A stretch of 64,000 bases of DNA from Sweltsa coloradensis. Lineage: Eukaryota; Arthropoda; Insecta; Plecoptera; Chloroperlidae. Made by a program: the position numbers and the translations under genes. The notes below the pieces were generated by a model. It did not search any database and was not told where the DNA came from. It worked only from the letters and a program-made list of their open reading frames with translations. Within the stretch, counting starts at the first letter, position 1; every line of letters starts with the position of its first letter. This document shows positions 33,008 to 43,574 of this stretch, piece by piece. The DNA lies in assembly GCA_024449915.1 (NCBI GenBank), contig JAMZAV010002191.1, forward strand, positions 110,257-174,256, read 5' to 3'.

Positions 33008-33950
33008 GGACGAGTGAGCGGAGCGAACGGAGTCCTCTTTTGGCAAGTTTTTAGCACTTCGATGTGTTTATGTGTGTTTGTGTGTTGTATGTATGTATGT
33101 ATGACAGTATGTATGTATGTATGTATGTATGTATGTATGTATGTATGTATGTATGTATGTATGTATGTATGTATGTATGTATGTTATGTATGTATGGTAT
33201 GTATGTATGTATGTATGTATGTATGTATGTATGTATGTACGTATGTACGTATGTACGTATGTACGTATGTACGTATGTACGTATGTACGTACGTACGTAT
33301 GTACGATGTACGTATGTATGTATGTACGTATGTACGTATGTAGTATGTATGTATATGTATGTGTGTTCGATGCGCAGGGGCCAAACTACTCGTCCGATTT
33401 TGACCAAATTTCACACCAACGTCAAGGACCAATAGATAGAGTGCTGTTAACATGGACAGCAAAATTCACAGGAATCCAATCTACAAAAAATTAATATTTG
33501 TAAAAATTACTACTTTATTTGTTTAAACTTAAGTTCGCTTTGGAAAAAATACCCTTTCTCACCAATGTTACCACTATGAATGTTAACAACTGTGAAAAAT
33601 TTCAGAATTATAGCTTGCCCTGCCAATTTACAAAAATTAATTACTGACAAAAAATCGTGTTTTGCAGAGCTTTACTAAATTGGATTGATTTGAGGAGCAT
33701 AAAAGATGGATGCAGAACATATCGAGTCGAACTCGAGTTCATGTATTGACCCTTCTAACACATATATTGGAATATTTGTAGCGTCAATACTTTGGCGTCG
33801 GCGATGTGATATGTTTTGGTGTCGCCCGCGTCCGCTTGCATAGAGATATAGCTAACGCATCAGATGGCAGACAAGTGTCGACTTGTGACTCACACTGCTG
33901 CAGTCGTCATGGTTGGCAAATTATATACCCGGCTATTAGCTCACTCGTCC
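33008..33950. mobile_element. Element with short inverted ends carrying a TATG microsatellite
   Basis: GGACGAGTGAGC at 33008-33019 is matched by GCTCACTCGTCC at 33939-33950, and the match may extend to about 16 bp (TTGTGGACG outside). The interior holds the large tetranucleotide array and about 580 bp of AT-rich DNA. Family F lacks this block at 55.55 kb, which supports an insertion. No transposase is visible. Confidence 0.6.
33086..33361. repeat. (TATG)n microsatellite grading into (TACGTATG)n
   Basis: About 30 TATG units with rare slips to about 33236 are followed by alternating TACG/TATG. The long frames on both strands here (repeats of YVCM and YIHT) are translations of the microsatellite and not proteins. 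Confidence 0.97.
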
Positions 33951-34116
33951 AACAACGACTTTGGCGTTTTCCTAGTTTATTTAATATTAGGCTCTATTGT
34001 GTGACATTTACTCAAATCATTTGAAATGCTTGAGATTAAACTGTTAATTTTAAAATATACTAGAATTGTTAAAACATTTATATGATTGCACGGCGCAGAT
34101 CTTCTGTTATTACAAA

Positions 34117-34541
34117 GCCAGCGGTTTAGCCGAGCTCGTTAACCGGTTCCCACTCGAACACCGAAGTTAAGCAGAATCGGGCGTGGTCAGGGGTAGAGTG
34201 GGTGACCGCTATGCCCTGAAACTCACGTATACCGCTGGTTAGAGCAGATGGAGGGTTCGAGAGCTAGTGTAACGGCTTCGTTCTCCTCGACATCTGTTCG
34301 GCAGTCCGGGTTAGTGGAGGAACCAATATGACTGTCAAAGTTACACCGTCCTTTCGGATGGGACGTTAAGCCGTTGGTCCCCTTGGTACTTTTCGAAAGG
34401 AGTAGGCTACGTGCCGGTACCGGGTTTCCCCTCCTCCCTTCTGTTCATACTTCATCCTCATCTATCACCACTCATCGTCTCGATTAGCCAAAGTGCATAA
34501 ATATGAGACGTTAAGCAATATTCAATCAATCAATCAATCAA
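34117..34541 (+). repeat. 5S-rRNA-derived SINE with intact target duplication
   Basis: 34117-34240 resembles 5S rRNA, including the internal promoter region (AACACCGAAGTTAAGCAGAA, TCGGGCGTGGTCAGGGGTAG, GTGGGTGACCGC). A central domain follows with CTTTCGGATGGGACGTTAAG, similar to the conserved core of 5S-type (SINE3/Deu-like) SINEs. The end is a LINE-like tail of AATC units (34522-34541). The target duplication is TTCTGTTATTACAAA on the left and TTCTGTTACAAA (34542-34553) on the right. The matching family F copy at about 55680 lacks the insert and reads through as an empty site. Confidence 0.88.
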
Positions 34542-34880
34542 TTCTGTTACAAATCATCCTTATTAAAATAGAGAAGTATTATACGAAGCACTGAAGGAAC
34601 TTTCATAAGTCTGGACGAACCAAGAGATCTGTCAACACGTCTTGGCCCATGGAGGGAATTGTCCGGGGTGTAGCCGTGAGTCCTTGAAGCGTCTGAATTA
34701 GAAAACCTACGTCATGATACGTGTGTTCTAAAGGCTGTAGAGTGTGGGGATTTAACCCAAGAAGAGAGTCTGGGCCGGAAGAAGAATTAGTCCCATATTC
34801 CTCTGCCAAGCATATACAAGATAACACAAGTATCACAGAGTTACGTACAGCTACTACTATAGTATACTGTATCCAACAAA

Positions 34881-36060
34881 ATACAAAAATTTGTTAAAAA
34901 AAAAAAAACAGCAGACAAGCTCTCCTTCAAAAGTATTCGGCTGTGAATGCTGTGAGATATAGAAGTTGAGCCAAGCTTTTTATTTCTTTCTCCCTAGTTT
35001 CGCTTTGAAAATAAGTAAGATTATTTCGCCTGTTGACGAGCGCCAAGCCAACGATTTTTTGTGGTAAAAAAGTAAAATTTTTAAACTCGAAATCATTAAA
35101 AAATGGCTTGGCCATTGAATTTGGTTCATGGCCAAGAATTGATTGACGTTCAAGTCCTTTACCACTAAGCTACCGGGACGGTTAACTTAATGACATCTGG
35201 ATTGTTGGTGCATTGTTTATCTGATTTTTTTAAAATTTCTGGATTGATTTACATAAAATCTATTAAACTTATTTAAGTGTTTTCCGATTAATGAAATTGA
35301 GAAACATCAAAGTGAGATTTAGAAAGTAAATTAAGATGGCTATGGCACAAATAAGCAAAAATAAAATGTTAACTTCTGATGGAAGTGGCTCAAAAATACA
35401 TAACTAAAAACACCGTTAAGCCAACAATTTTGAAGAAAATTATTATCTTATGGCAAAAATGCCGACAATACCCTGTAAAATAACTAACAAAAATGATCAA
35501 ATATAGGGGAAAAAATCGTTTTGAACTTTGATTAATTGCCAACATCGTGTTTATGCTTGAATTTAAGCAGTTTTGTTGCTATTATCTACAAATGGTTTCT
35601 GAAAGGTATTTCATAGTTTTTCTTTGTAGGGCATGCAATGCATTTTCATATTAATATGGAACTAAAATTTCATCAAACTAGATAATTGGTTCAGTAAAAT
35701 CATTGGTGCCATATCCACTTATATAGTATACATGAAAAGTGGATATGCCACAATTAATAAGCACTAAGATATGGTAGTGTCTGATGCAGGTTGCACAAGC
35801 TGGCATTGCTCAAACACTGCTTTAACTTAAATATTTAACATTATCATTATCTAATAGCAACAATTAAGACTAACAATAACTCTAATATGAGACGTTAGCA
35901 ATATCCAATAACAATAACTCTAAAACATCTTACTCTAAAAAAACGAAAAGTGGATATGACACAAATAAGTAGGCCTACTAGGGTGACGATTTGTAGAAAA
36001 ATCTACGAGATGTTTGTGCAAAGTTTAGTTTGAGAAATTGTCTACAAAGCACGCTAGTCT
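34881..36060. other. Unassigned AT-rich region with a minus-strand tRNA-like A box and a 5S-SINE tail trace
   Basis: On the minus strand at 35182-35110, CCGTCCCGGTAGCTTAGTGG gives a textbook A box, but the B-box position is degraded. At 35885-35905 AATATGAGACGTTAGCAATA repeats the 3' part of the 5S-derived SINE (34499-34520). No gene seen. Confidence 0.5.
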
Positions 36061-36069
36061 CTCAATTCC

Positions 36070-36390
36070 TCACCAGGTAGCGTGCGAGTCGCAAGTAATT
36101 CCGAGATCACCCCTAACTCTGAGCAAAGAGATAGTCATACATAGCGTGTGATACTCTGATGAGGGAGGTCCAGGCTCGAATCCCACCACCGGCAATCCTG
36201 ACTGAATGTTTTTCGAGGTTTTCTTCAGTAGTTAATACGAATGCTGGTAGTGAGTCCTCTGTAACAGCCCTCGGGCATTTCCTTATCATATGGATATCAA
36301 TCCAGAAATTAAACAATCTATCTCAGCGGGGTATCAGGACCTACGGGAGTGTTTCCCAATCAATAAAGTTGTGAAAACTTCTTATCAGTT
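36070..36390 (+). repeat. tRNA-related SINE remnant (family H)
   Basis: A B-box-like GGCTCGAATCC at 36173-36183 is followed by CACCACCGGCAATCCTGACT, GAGGTTTTCTTCAGTAGTTA and ATACGAATGCTGG. A diverged second copy of the post-B-box part is at 44588-44680. The word GGTAGCGTGMGAGTCGCAAG occurs both at about 36076 and at 36460, on either side. Confidence 0.6.
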
Positions 36391-36534
36391 ACCTAACACC
36401 CTAATAACCTGGTTAGTCACCTTACACCGGCCATCCTTACTTAAAGTGTTATTCACACGGTAGCGTGAGAGTCGCAAGCAATACCGTGTTAACTCTACTT
36501 CCAGTTTGAACAGAGCGCCGTATACTTTGTGTTC

Positions 36535-36600
36535 GTCTGGTCCTTAGTTTGAACATTCAGTTGCGCGTTATGACCTCATGGTTGAGGCGCCCTTAATACA
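36535..36600 (+). repeat. SINE-A 3' tail fragment
   Basis: GCGCGTTATGACCTCATGGT then TGAGGCGCCCTTAATAC; the 5' strand of the hairpin is GCGCG rather than GGCGC. Confidence 0.65.
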
Positions 36601-36659
36601 AAATACTAAAAACATTCAGTTGAACATCAAAGATTTACTTTGGTTTTATAAGGCCGGAA

Positions 36660-37080
36660 TATGTATATCTCTTCCAATCACATGAATAGCCTCTATTATA
36701 TGATAACTGCGACAAACATTCTTCACGTCTTACCCGAACCCAGCAATACGCAAGTAATCGTAAAGTGAAGCTACTCGCCAGCACTTCTGGCCAAAAATGG
36801 ACATTGCCTGTCGACCACCTGAAAGTGTCGAACCATCAATGACAAAACCATTTTGTGGCAGGCAAAACCTAAAAATTCACCCATCAAATTAATTTTATTT
36901 TCCCACAAATAACTTACTTCTCATTTGCAATTGTTATCATCTCCATCACTTTTTTTCTTTAATTTATATTGAAAACAATATCACAAACAAACCACAAACG
37001 CATTATTTTAATCTACTCATCACAGGCAGCGCCATATAACCTAACCGGTTGAAGCTCCCTAGATTCTAAGGTCGCCGTTC
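36660..37080 (+). repeat. LINE-B 3' end with a foreign insertion
   Basis: CTCTTCCAATCACATGAATA and ATGATAACTGCGACAAAC match the end of ORF2. About 140 bp of other sequence intervene before the 3' UTR. The terminal block is CACAGGCAGCGCCATATAAC, then ACCGGTTGAAGCTCCCTAG. Confidence 0.75.
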
Positions 37081-37314
37081 CATGTTTTCCAAAACGGTTA
37101 CATTCAAGTGATCCTTACCCGGCAGATATTTGTTTATCGAGCGCGCGGGGCGGGTTTTTTAGTTTCCAAGTTTCCTTGACAACACAGTGACAATACTTTG
37201 TAACCAAACCCCATACTCTCCGACGTCAATTAGTTATATACAATTTACTTTTAAAACTATGAACGTAGTATTTAAACTTTTTTTATTGAGGAGGTTGTAG
37301 TGCTAGGCCAAACA
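37081..37314. other. Short unassigned spacer between LINE-B copies
   Basis: GC-rich at about 37140-37160; nothing recognised. Confidence 0.35.
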
Positions 37315-37690
37315 CGTATCACTGCTCCCAGATGTGACACAATATGTGATGTACCTTAAGCCATACATCATATGCCAGCAGAATGTAACAAATATGATGC
37401 CTTGCGCTTGCAATTTGATCTCTCCCAATCACACGAAGAACAATTCTCTCATAGGATAACGGCGACAAACTTTATAAAGTTCTCATATAAATTGATATAT
37501 TTCACAAAATAAGATTCACCCATTCCCCTATACCCTTTTTTCATTCAAATAAATATTTTTCATTTGCTATTACTATTGTCATCATTATCAAACACACCAT
37601 AAACATAATTCATTTACTTACGATATCTCAGGTGGCGCAAATGACCGAACCAATTGAAGCGCCCTATTTTATCACGTCGCCGTCCGTACG
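37315..37690 (+). repeat. LINE-B 3' end
   Basis: It starts at the zinc-knuckle codons (ACTGCTCCCAGATGTGACAC), then CATATGCCAGCAGAATGTAA, GATAACGGCGACAAACTT, the 3' UTR and the terminal block CAGGTGGCGCAAATGACCGA, AATTGAAGCGCCCTATTTT. Confidence 0.85.
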
Positions 37691-37924
37691 ATGTGTTGTG
37701 GTCCGCATAACTAATACTCTGTTGACGCACGGACTGGGGGCGGAAAGCGAGGTTTTCCACGGACGACGGTTTCTACGCCGGGGAGCGGGATAATCGCGTA
37801 CATTTTGGACGCAACTCCACGAGAAAAGATCAAAATTTTCGAAAAAAAATACCCACGAACCGAAAAAAAGGGTGAAAAAGCCAAAATCCGAAAAACGAGT
37901 AATTAAAACACCGATCCCGCTGAC
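37691..37924. other. Unassigned, CpG-rich spacer
   Basis: Rich in CG dinucleotides (for example ACGGACGACGGTTTCTACGC). No motif recognised. Confidence 0.35.
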
Positions 37925-38003
37925 ACTTACCTCTATAGCAGGGTTAAGATTGCCCTAGGTGTGACACAATATGTGACGTTATGTTAAACATTTGCTGGCA
38001 GAT
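37925..38003 (+). pseudogene. LINE-B zinc-knuckle fragment
   Basis: CCTAGGTGTGACACAATATG and CATTTGCTGGCAGATTGCTC match the CDTC block and HILAEC-like block of LINE-B ORF2. SINE-A sequence follows directly. Confidence 0.65.
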
Positions 38004-38310
38004 TGCTCTGGTAGTCATCGTCGGAGACAAATCCCCCTCCCCTTGACGACCTCCCCGAAGACGATCTCTTTGGTTTAGTGTCCCCCAACTGAAAATTAGT
38101 TATATAACTGATTGGGTAGACTCTAAATACAATTTATTTATTTATTTATTTATACATTTATTAAGACGGTGACGACCGCGACGTGAAACCCCCTCTTTCC
38201 TCACCCAACGCGTGACTGGTTCTGACCAACAGATGCCGTCCTCCCTATATCCCTAGGTTAGAGTGTGCATTATGCCCTAGCGGTTCAAGTGCCCTTAATC
38301 ATAAATTAAA
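38004..38310 (+). repeat. SINE-A copy interrupted by a family D piece
   Basis: 38004-38062 holds the core end (GTCATCGTCGGAGACAAATC, CTTGACGACCTCCCCGAAGA). After 38064-38163 the SINE resumes at ACGGTGACGACCGCGACGTG and continues to CCCTAGCGGTTCAAGTGCCC. Confidence 0.8.
38064..38163 (-). repeat. Family D fragment inserted in SINE-A
   Basis: CCCAACTGAAAATTAGTTATA, TAACTGATTGGGTAGACTCT, and a following ATTT-repeat tail match 45795-45880. Its central hairpin (AGTTATATAACT) is conserved. Confidence 0.7.
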
Positions 38311-38319
38311 AATTACATC

Positions 38320-38612
38320 AAAATTAAACTTAATAAAACATTTCTTTTTTTATTCACAGGGAACCCCAACAATTTTCTTTAAAAAGTAAAATATACATCT
38401 ATACTAATTTCTCTTTTGAAAAACGTTTTATTTATTTTGCTGAAAACCCATTCAATAATATAAAACGACCTGTAATGAAGATATCAAAGTTCGTGAAATA
38501 GAAAGCAATATAATCATTAAACATACCTAAACTCATTTCATTAACTAATAATATCACAGCCGGTGAAACTTGACCAAACCGGTTGAAGCGCCCTAGTGTC
38601 TCACGTAGTCGT
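38320..38612 (+). repeat. LINE-B 3' UTR and terminal block
   Basis: CTCATTTCATTAACTAATAATATC, then CACAGCCGGTGAAACTTGAC, ACCGGTTGAAGCGCCCTAG and GTCTCACGTAGTCGTAGG. Confidence 0.8.
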
Positions 38613-38654
38613 AGGTTCCAATGACGTTGAGCTAAGGTGTCACTAATTGTGCCG

Positions 38655-38905
38655 GAGGAAGCTGTGGCACCGAGCATGAATCTGCTAACAGTAAAAGGCG
38701 AGGGAAGCTTCTAAAATGAAGAGAGCAGGGCCTACTATTCCTCGAAACTAATCGACGAGCTGAGGCCGGGGACGTAAAAAACTTCCTCCCCTCGCCTGTG
38801 ACTGGTTCTGACTATGTAGCAGGTGGTGTCTTTCCCATGTCCCATAGGCTAGAGTAGCGCACTATGACCCAGCGGTTGACGCAACTTTAAACCAAAATTA
38901 GTAAA
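38655..38905 (+). repeat. SINE-A copy with large internal deletion
   Basis: GTGGCACCGAGCATGAATCTG, AACTAATCGACGAGCTGAGG and a quick jump to GACTGGTTCTGACTATG, then GACCCAGCGGTTGACGCAAC. The GGCACCGAGC head variant is shared with the copy at 45240. Confidence 0.8.
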
Positions 38906-39224
38906 CAAAAAACAGCCTTCACATCTTGTGTTGCTTGATTTTATAACAGGTCTTAAACTGTTGGCAATATAAAGGGACAAAGAAACTTGACAACGCTGTT
39001 TCCTAATGGCTCCCGTATTGAAATACTGTCTCCCTCCTTCATTCTCCAACCACAACTTCGAGCTGAAATCCGAGCCTCGCTTTCATCTCTTTGAGATCGT
39101 TCGACCGAGCTCAGATCATTTAACTAGGAAAACGCTAAAGTCCCGTCGCGTTGATGGATGAGATTTTTTAAATTTTAAGTATGCATGGGATCTCTTAAAT
39201 TCTTCAAGTTCCATTGCAAAATAG
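38906..39224. other. Unassigned, possibly upstream LINE-B coding DNA
   Basis: The stretch lies just before a recognisable LINE-B coding piece. Frames are broken and I could not confirm reverse transcriptase motifs. Confidence 0.35.
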
Positions 39225-39333
39225 GTGTGTCCTCATTGGCAGAACGGCGAAACCTCTTGATGGATACGTACGAAATAAAAATTAAATCTATGCCCAACCA
39301 TCCATCAAACCATGATGTTTTTCAATGTGAAAT
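39225..39333 (+). pseudogene. LINE-B ORF2 fragment upstream of the inserted element
   Basis: The + strand reads VSSLAERRNLLMDTYEIKIK and SMPNHPSNHDVFQCE without a stop, a block of the type found between the reverse transcriptase and RNase H domains of RNase-H-bearing LINEs. It ends exactly where the inverted-repeat element begins, and coding sequence of the same style resumes after that element. Confidence 0.65.
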
Positions 39334-39935
39334 ATCCCAGCAAACAAATTGATATCAAAAATATGTCTTAAAGATATCTTTTGGGGACAAACAGGATATC
39401 TTTAAGTTGTCCATAAAGATAGGAAAAGATATCTTTAAGGATCTTTAAGATGTTCCTATGTCCCACTTTCAGACATCTTTATGACATCATTATAAGATAT
39501 CTTTAAGGCATCATTCCATGATATTTTTATGATATCATTTCCCAAAGTAAGTCATCTTTAAGTTATCAAATAGATATAAAAAAATACACGAAAAAGATCT
39601 TGAAATTATATCTTTTAGACATCTTTGATGTGATATCTTTAAGACATCATTAAGATATCAAATTGACACGGAAAAGACAACCACCTATCTAAAACAGGTA
39701 TTTTAATTGACATCTTATAGACGTCTTTTCGGTCGATATCTTCGAGACAATCTTTAAGAAATCAAATTGACTTGGAAAAGACAACCATTTATCTCAAAGG
39801 TGTCTTCGAAATGACATCTTATAGACATCTTTGGGGTCGGTAGCTTTGTGACATCTTCAAGATATCAAATTGACATGGAAAAGACATAATAATTCTGAAA
39901 AATTGTTTCGAAAAAAGGTCCTTGAAATGTTATGA

Positions 39936-40330
39936 CAACACTTGTGCATAAAGTGTAACTGCAAAGAAGTCTGAAACTAATTGAGAATATTTAATAATGT
40001 TGCGCTCACACACCAAAAAGCAGCTAGCAATAAAACTGAAATTATCTGAGAAATTATAAGACCAATACATTAGCTCACGCATCAAGGTAACTCCAACAAA
40101 TCTGAAAAACATTTAGAATTTATAATAGTAATGTTTCGCTCAGGCACCCAAAACAGGTTGCAACACATCTGAAATTATTAATTGAGGAAGTATTTAAAAC
40201 AATGTTGCGCTCACGCTCCAAGTGTAGCTTTAAAAAAAAACTGAAACACAATGAGAATATTTAGTTGCAATATTGCGCTCATGCACCAAGAGAACTTTCA
40301 GCAAATCTGGAACAAATACGAATGTGAATT
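39936..40330. repeat. Tandem array, period about 68 bp, five units
   Basis: GCGCTCAC-GCACCAA-type words recur at about 40002, 40072, 40136, 40206 and 40274. Each is followed by AACT...AAATCTGAAA and then GAGAATATTTA-like sequence. It lies in the left interior of the inverted-repeat element. Confidence 0.75.
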
Positions 40331-41330
40331 ACACGCTAGCCTGCCACATCCAAAGAACGAAAGTAAATATTATCGTTTTGGACCAAGCCTTTAGTAACAT
40401 CAAGAATATTAGCTATGCATTGCTTATAACGGTACGTCCGTGTAGCAAGACTACCGGGCAGGCTATGACTCGTTTCACCGGCCCGGCCTGCAATCGCAGA
40501 CTCAAGAATTCTTATTGTAGTCAACCCACTCCCGCCCCCCACCCCTCCGCGCTCCACCGTCTATGCCACCAACTCGATCACCAAGGTCAAGCCTTTTGTG
40601 TTCGCTGTGTTAGCTTCCTTTTTTGCACATCTCAACTGACGGTGTAAGATTTCTAACTGTCAATACACACTCAAATATAAGAGTTGAATTTCCGTAAGTG
40701 ACGGCGCAACCCAGCATTTTATGATCACTTCTTAGCTTGCATTATTATGATTTTGACATTATTTTATTTTTCCATATTCATTTGACTGTAACTTTTTTGC
40801 TTTTTTTTGCTGCTGTAACATTTGCTGTAACTCATAATTAAATAATTATATCATGATTAATTTCGATAAACCATCTGTTCTATAACAACCAACTGCACCC
40901 CCACCCCCACCCACGGAAACCCACGGTCCTTCCGACTTATAACCAGTAGCCGTTATTTTTATTAAAGACCTACATCTATCACATAATCCCTTTGCTCCAC
41001 CTCAAATACTAAGTTCTCATTTGCATTTAGGTTCCTACAAAATACATTCATAATTTATTCGTTTTTTGGGTTTGTGAAATTACTAGTTTCCTATATTGAT
41101 CCAGTCCACATAATACAGGTACTATTCTATCATTCTTGCATGTATACCTATTGAAATTTTGAAATGAAATCTACGAGGACAAAATATATTTATTTACCAT
41201 ACCTTGCATGTTAATATATAGGTTAGCTTGAAAAATATATTTTTGATACCTATTATAATGACCATAAAAGACATGTTGACACAAAAAATTAAAAAAATAT
41301 AATATTATGTTTTTGCAATTTGCACATGCC
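40331..41330. other. Central unique part of the inverted-repeat element
   Basis: It includes a GC-richer patch (40440-40640) and AT-rich DNA. Frames on both strands lack motifs. Confidence 0.4.
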
Positions 41331-41334
41331 ACTT

Positions 41335-42110
41335 TAGAATAAGACTAAAGATGACTCCAAAGATATCTTTAGAAGTAAACGAACTTACAAATTCACACAT
41401 GTAATTTTTAAGTAGACAAAAGGTGCCTAAAATAATATCTTTTAAAGTCGACGTACTTAGAAATATTTACATGTCCTTTGATGGTATATAAAGATGCCGC
41501 AAAGATGTCAGGAAAAGTCAATGAACTGTGAAATTCACACTTGTCATTTTAGAGCAAGAATAAAGATACCTCAAAGATATATTTTAAAGTCGAAGTACTT
41601 AGAAATATTTACATGTCCTTTAATGGTATAATTAAAGATGCCAAAAAAAAGCCATAAAAAGCACAAACTTTAAAATTTACACGTGGCGATTTAGAGTAAG
41701 ACTGAAGGTGCATAAAAGACATCTTTATGAGTCAACGTACATAGAAATTTTGCTATTTCATTTTATGGTATGATTATAGATACCTAAAAGATATCTTGAA
41801 AACATCAATGAACTTTGAAATTTTGACAGTCATTATATGAATAAATAAAGGATGCTTTAAAGATATCTTTAAACGTCAACAGACTTTTCAATTCACACAT
41901 GTCATTTTAGGGTAAGGGTAAAGATGCCTAAAAGATATCTTACAAAGTCAATGAACTTTTGAAATTTTGACATGTCATTTTATGGAATAAATAAAGATGC
42001 TTTAAAGATATCTTTTAAAAGTTATGGGAAATTTTGCAATTCACTCATGTCATTTTAGGGTATGAATAAAGATGCCAAAAAGATATCTTTGAGAGGGCCT
42101 TCTCTCACAT
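41335..42110. repeat. Tandem array of AAAGATGCC / ACATGTCATTTTA units
   Basis: Units of roughly 65-95 bp combine AAAGATGCCTAAAAGATATC, GTCAATGAACTTTGAAATT and CACATGTCATTTTAGGGTA, with at least eight imperfect copies. Confidence 0.75.
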
Positions 42111-42286
42111 TTGTCATCTTGACATTATTTAGTGGTGTTAAAGATCGGGGAAGATATCTTTAAATGACATGCTAAGTTTAGGTAGATGAAAGATATCCTC
42201 TTGTTATCTTAAAGATGTCATTAGAAGACATCATGACATGATGACACAAAAAGATGTCTTAAAGATATCACTATGTTTACTGGGAT

Positions 42287-43306
42287 GTCAGACACTTTGA
42301 TAACAAACCGATGGCAACCCTTCCAACGGGGTTAAGATGTAAACTTTTGTTTAATCTTATAGAATTTAACCTGCCAACAGTTTTTAATTTTGTTTTTTAG
42401 CAATAACCCGCCCTGGTCTACACCAGAGCCGATTATTCTATTCGACCTTTATCGTTTTGATAAAAACTCTACTTGCGATAGTGTATTCAAAATTAACTTT
42501 AGAAAGATTTGCCATGAACATCAAAGGTTTACTTTGGTATTCACAGATAGCTCCAAAATTGACAACAAGGTTGGAAGTGCCTTTTATTGCTCCACCTTAA
42601 CTGAACGTTTCAGGCTAAGCGACGTGTGTTCAGTTTTCACTGCAGAGTTATTTGCCATCCGTGAAGCTCAATACATTCTACGCTGTCGTTGTGGAGAATA
42701 CCTTTTGTGTTCAGATAGCTTAAGTTCACTTCAAGCTATAAAACTCATGTATTCTAGTCATCATTAATACAACAAATCCAATTCTATTTAAAAAAACTAA
42801 CCTCTAAGGGATATTATAATAGATGATTTGCTGGATACCTGGACACGTGGGCATAGAGGGAAATGAACACGCTGATCGGGCTGCTAAGGAAGCTTCCCAG
42901 CGTCGCGACGTTGATTTCAATCTAGTTCCCGTTCCAGATGTCAAGAGTGGCTACAAGCAAAGATTGTTGGATTTGCGACAAGCATCTTGGGATGTGTTGC
43001 AAAATAACAAATTGCGTAGTGTGATGCCAACATTGACTTACAAAATTCGTCCACCTACGTCTCGACTCTCACGTAGAGAAGAGGTGGTATTGTCTAGAAT
43101 TCGTATAGGCCATACACGCCTAACACACGGATATCTCTTAACTAGAGAAAAGGTTATTCCCATATGTGACACATGTGATGTACCTTTTAACCGTGCATCA
43201 TATGCTAGCAGAATGTGCCAAATATGATGCCTTGCGCACGCAATTTGATCTCTCCCAATCATATGAAGAACTTCTATCATATGATAACGGCGACAAACTT
43301 TCTTAA
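42287..43306 (+). pseudogene. LINE-B ORF2 C-terminal part: RNase H and zinc knuckle
   Basis: This is the best coding copy of the family. The RNase H carboxylates appear in order: TDSS (near 42545), AELFAI (near 42650), SDSLSSL (near 42715) and the last in GHVGIEGNEHADRAAK (near 42845-42890). Downstream come SRLSRREEVVLSRIRIGHTR, the knuckle start CDTC (near 43160) and YEELLSYDNGDKL before the stop at 43304. The frame is broken at 42767 (stop) and again near 43205, so it is not functional. An RNase H in ORF2 places the element near the I/Jockey/R1/LOA-type LINEs, not L1, CR1 or RTE. Reverse transcriptase is not in this copy. Confidence 0.85.
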
Positions 43307-43562
43307 TTTCTCATCCATAGTAATCTATTTAACAAAATTTAATTCACATCTTTCACATTTCTTTCTTTTCTTTCTTTTCATTTACATACATAACTTTTAT
43401 TTTGCTATTTCTTTCTTCATCATCAATTTATTTTGTTATTTATACACTTAGAAAACAATCTAATCATCAAACATACCTGCATTAACTCTTCTCATTTACT
43501 TTCATTCACAGGCGGCGCAATATGACCTAACCGGTTGAAGCGCCCTAGTTTCTCACGTCAAT
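43307..43562 (+). repeat. LINE-B 3' UTR with reference terminal hairpin
   Basis: The AT-rich UTR has CTTCATCATCAA-like words and ends CACAGGCGGCGCAATATGAC, CTAACCGGTTGAAGCGCCC, TAGTTTCTCACGTC. GGCGC (43514-43518) pairs with GCGCC across a loop of about 20 nt. Most LINE-B copies continue with GTCGTC, suggesting a GTC-repeat tail. Confidence 0.88.
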
Positions 43563-43574
43563 TTCAATTTCGTC

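Larger units (their letters stand above)
32785..34880 (+). repeat. Family F repeat, copy 1, with two insertions
   Basis: Blocks at 32790-33000, 33960-34116 and 34542-34860 align in order with 55305-55990 (for example CACTCACGGCCTATCGG, GGCTCTATTGTGTG, GTCTGGACGAACCAAGAGAT). In this copy the alignment is broken by an inverted-repeat element at 33008-33950 and a 5S-derived SINE at 34117-34541. Minus-strand frames (34603-34836 and 55737-55967) correspond to each other, but no known domain is visible. Confidence 0.8.
39336..42284. mobile_element. 2.95-kb inverted-repeat element built of AAGATATCTT-rich arrays
   Basis: The ends are CCCAGCAAAC (39336) and GTTTACTGGG (to 42284), with AT on both outer sides (39334-39335 and 42285-42286). 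The subterminal regions are packed with AAGATATCTT, GACATCTT and their inverses. It contains two internal tandem arrays and a central unique piece. The 124-codon frame at 40273 has no transposase motif, so the element is probably non-autonomous. Superfamily is not assigned. It splits a LINE-B reading frame. Confidence 0.8.

Noticed and set aside
33014..33494. Long open frames on both strands with repeats of YVCM or YIHT
   Set aside because: They are translations of the TATG microsatellite, which has no stops in several frames.
34117..34240. A functional 5S rRNA gene
   Set aside because: It is only partly 5S-like, continues into a SINE body and tail, and has a target-site duplication.
34603..34836. 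A conserved host exon, because a similar frame occurs at 55737-55967
   Set aside because: The similarity continues across non-coding flanks, so it reflects the dispersed repeat family F and not coding conservation.
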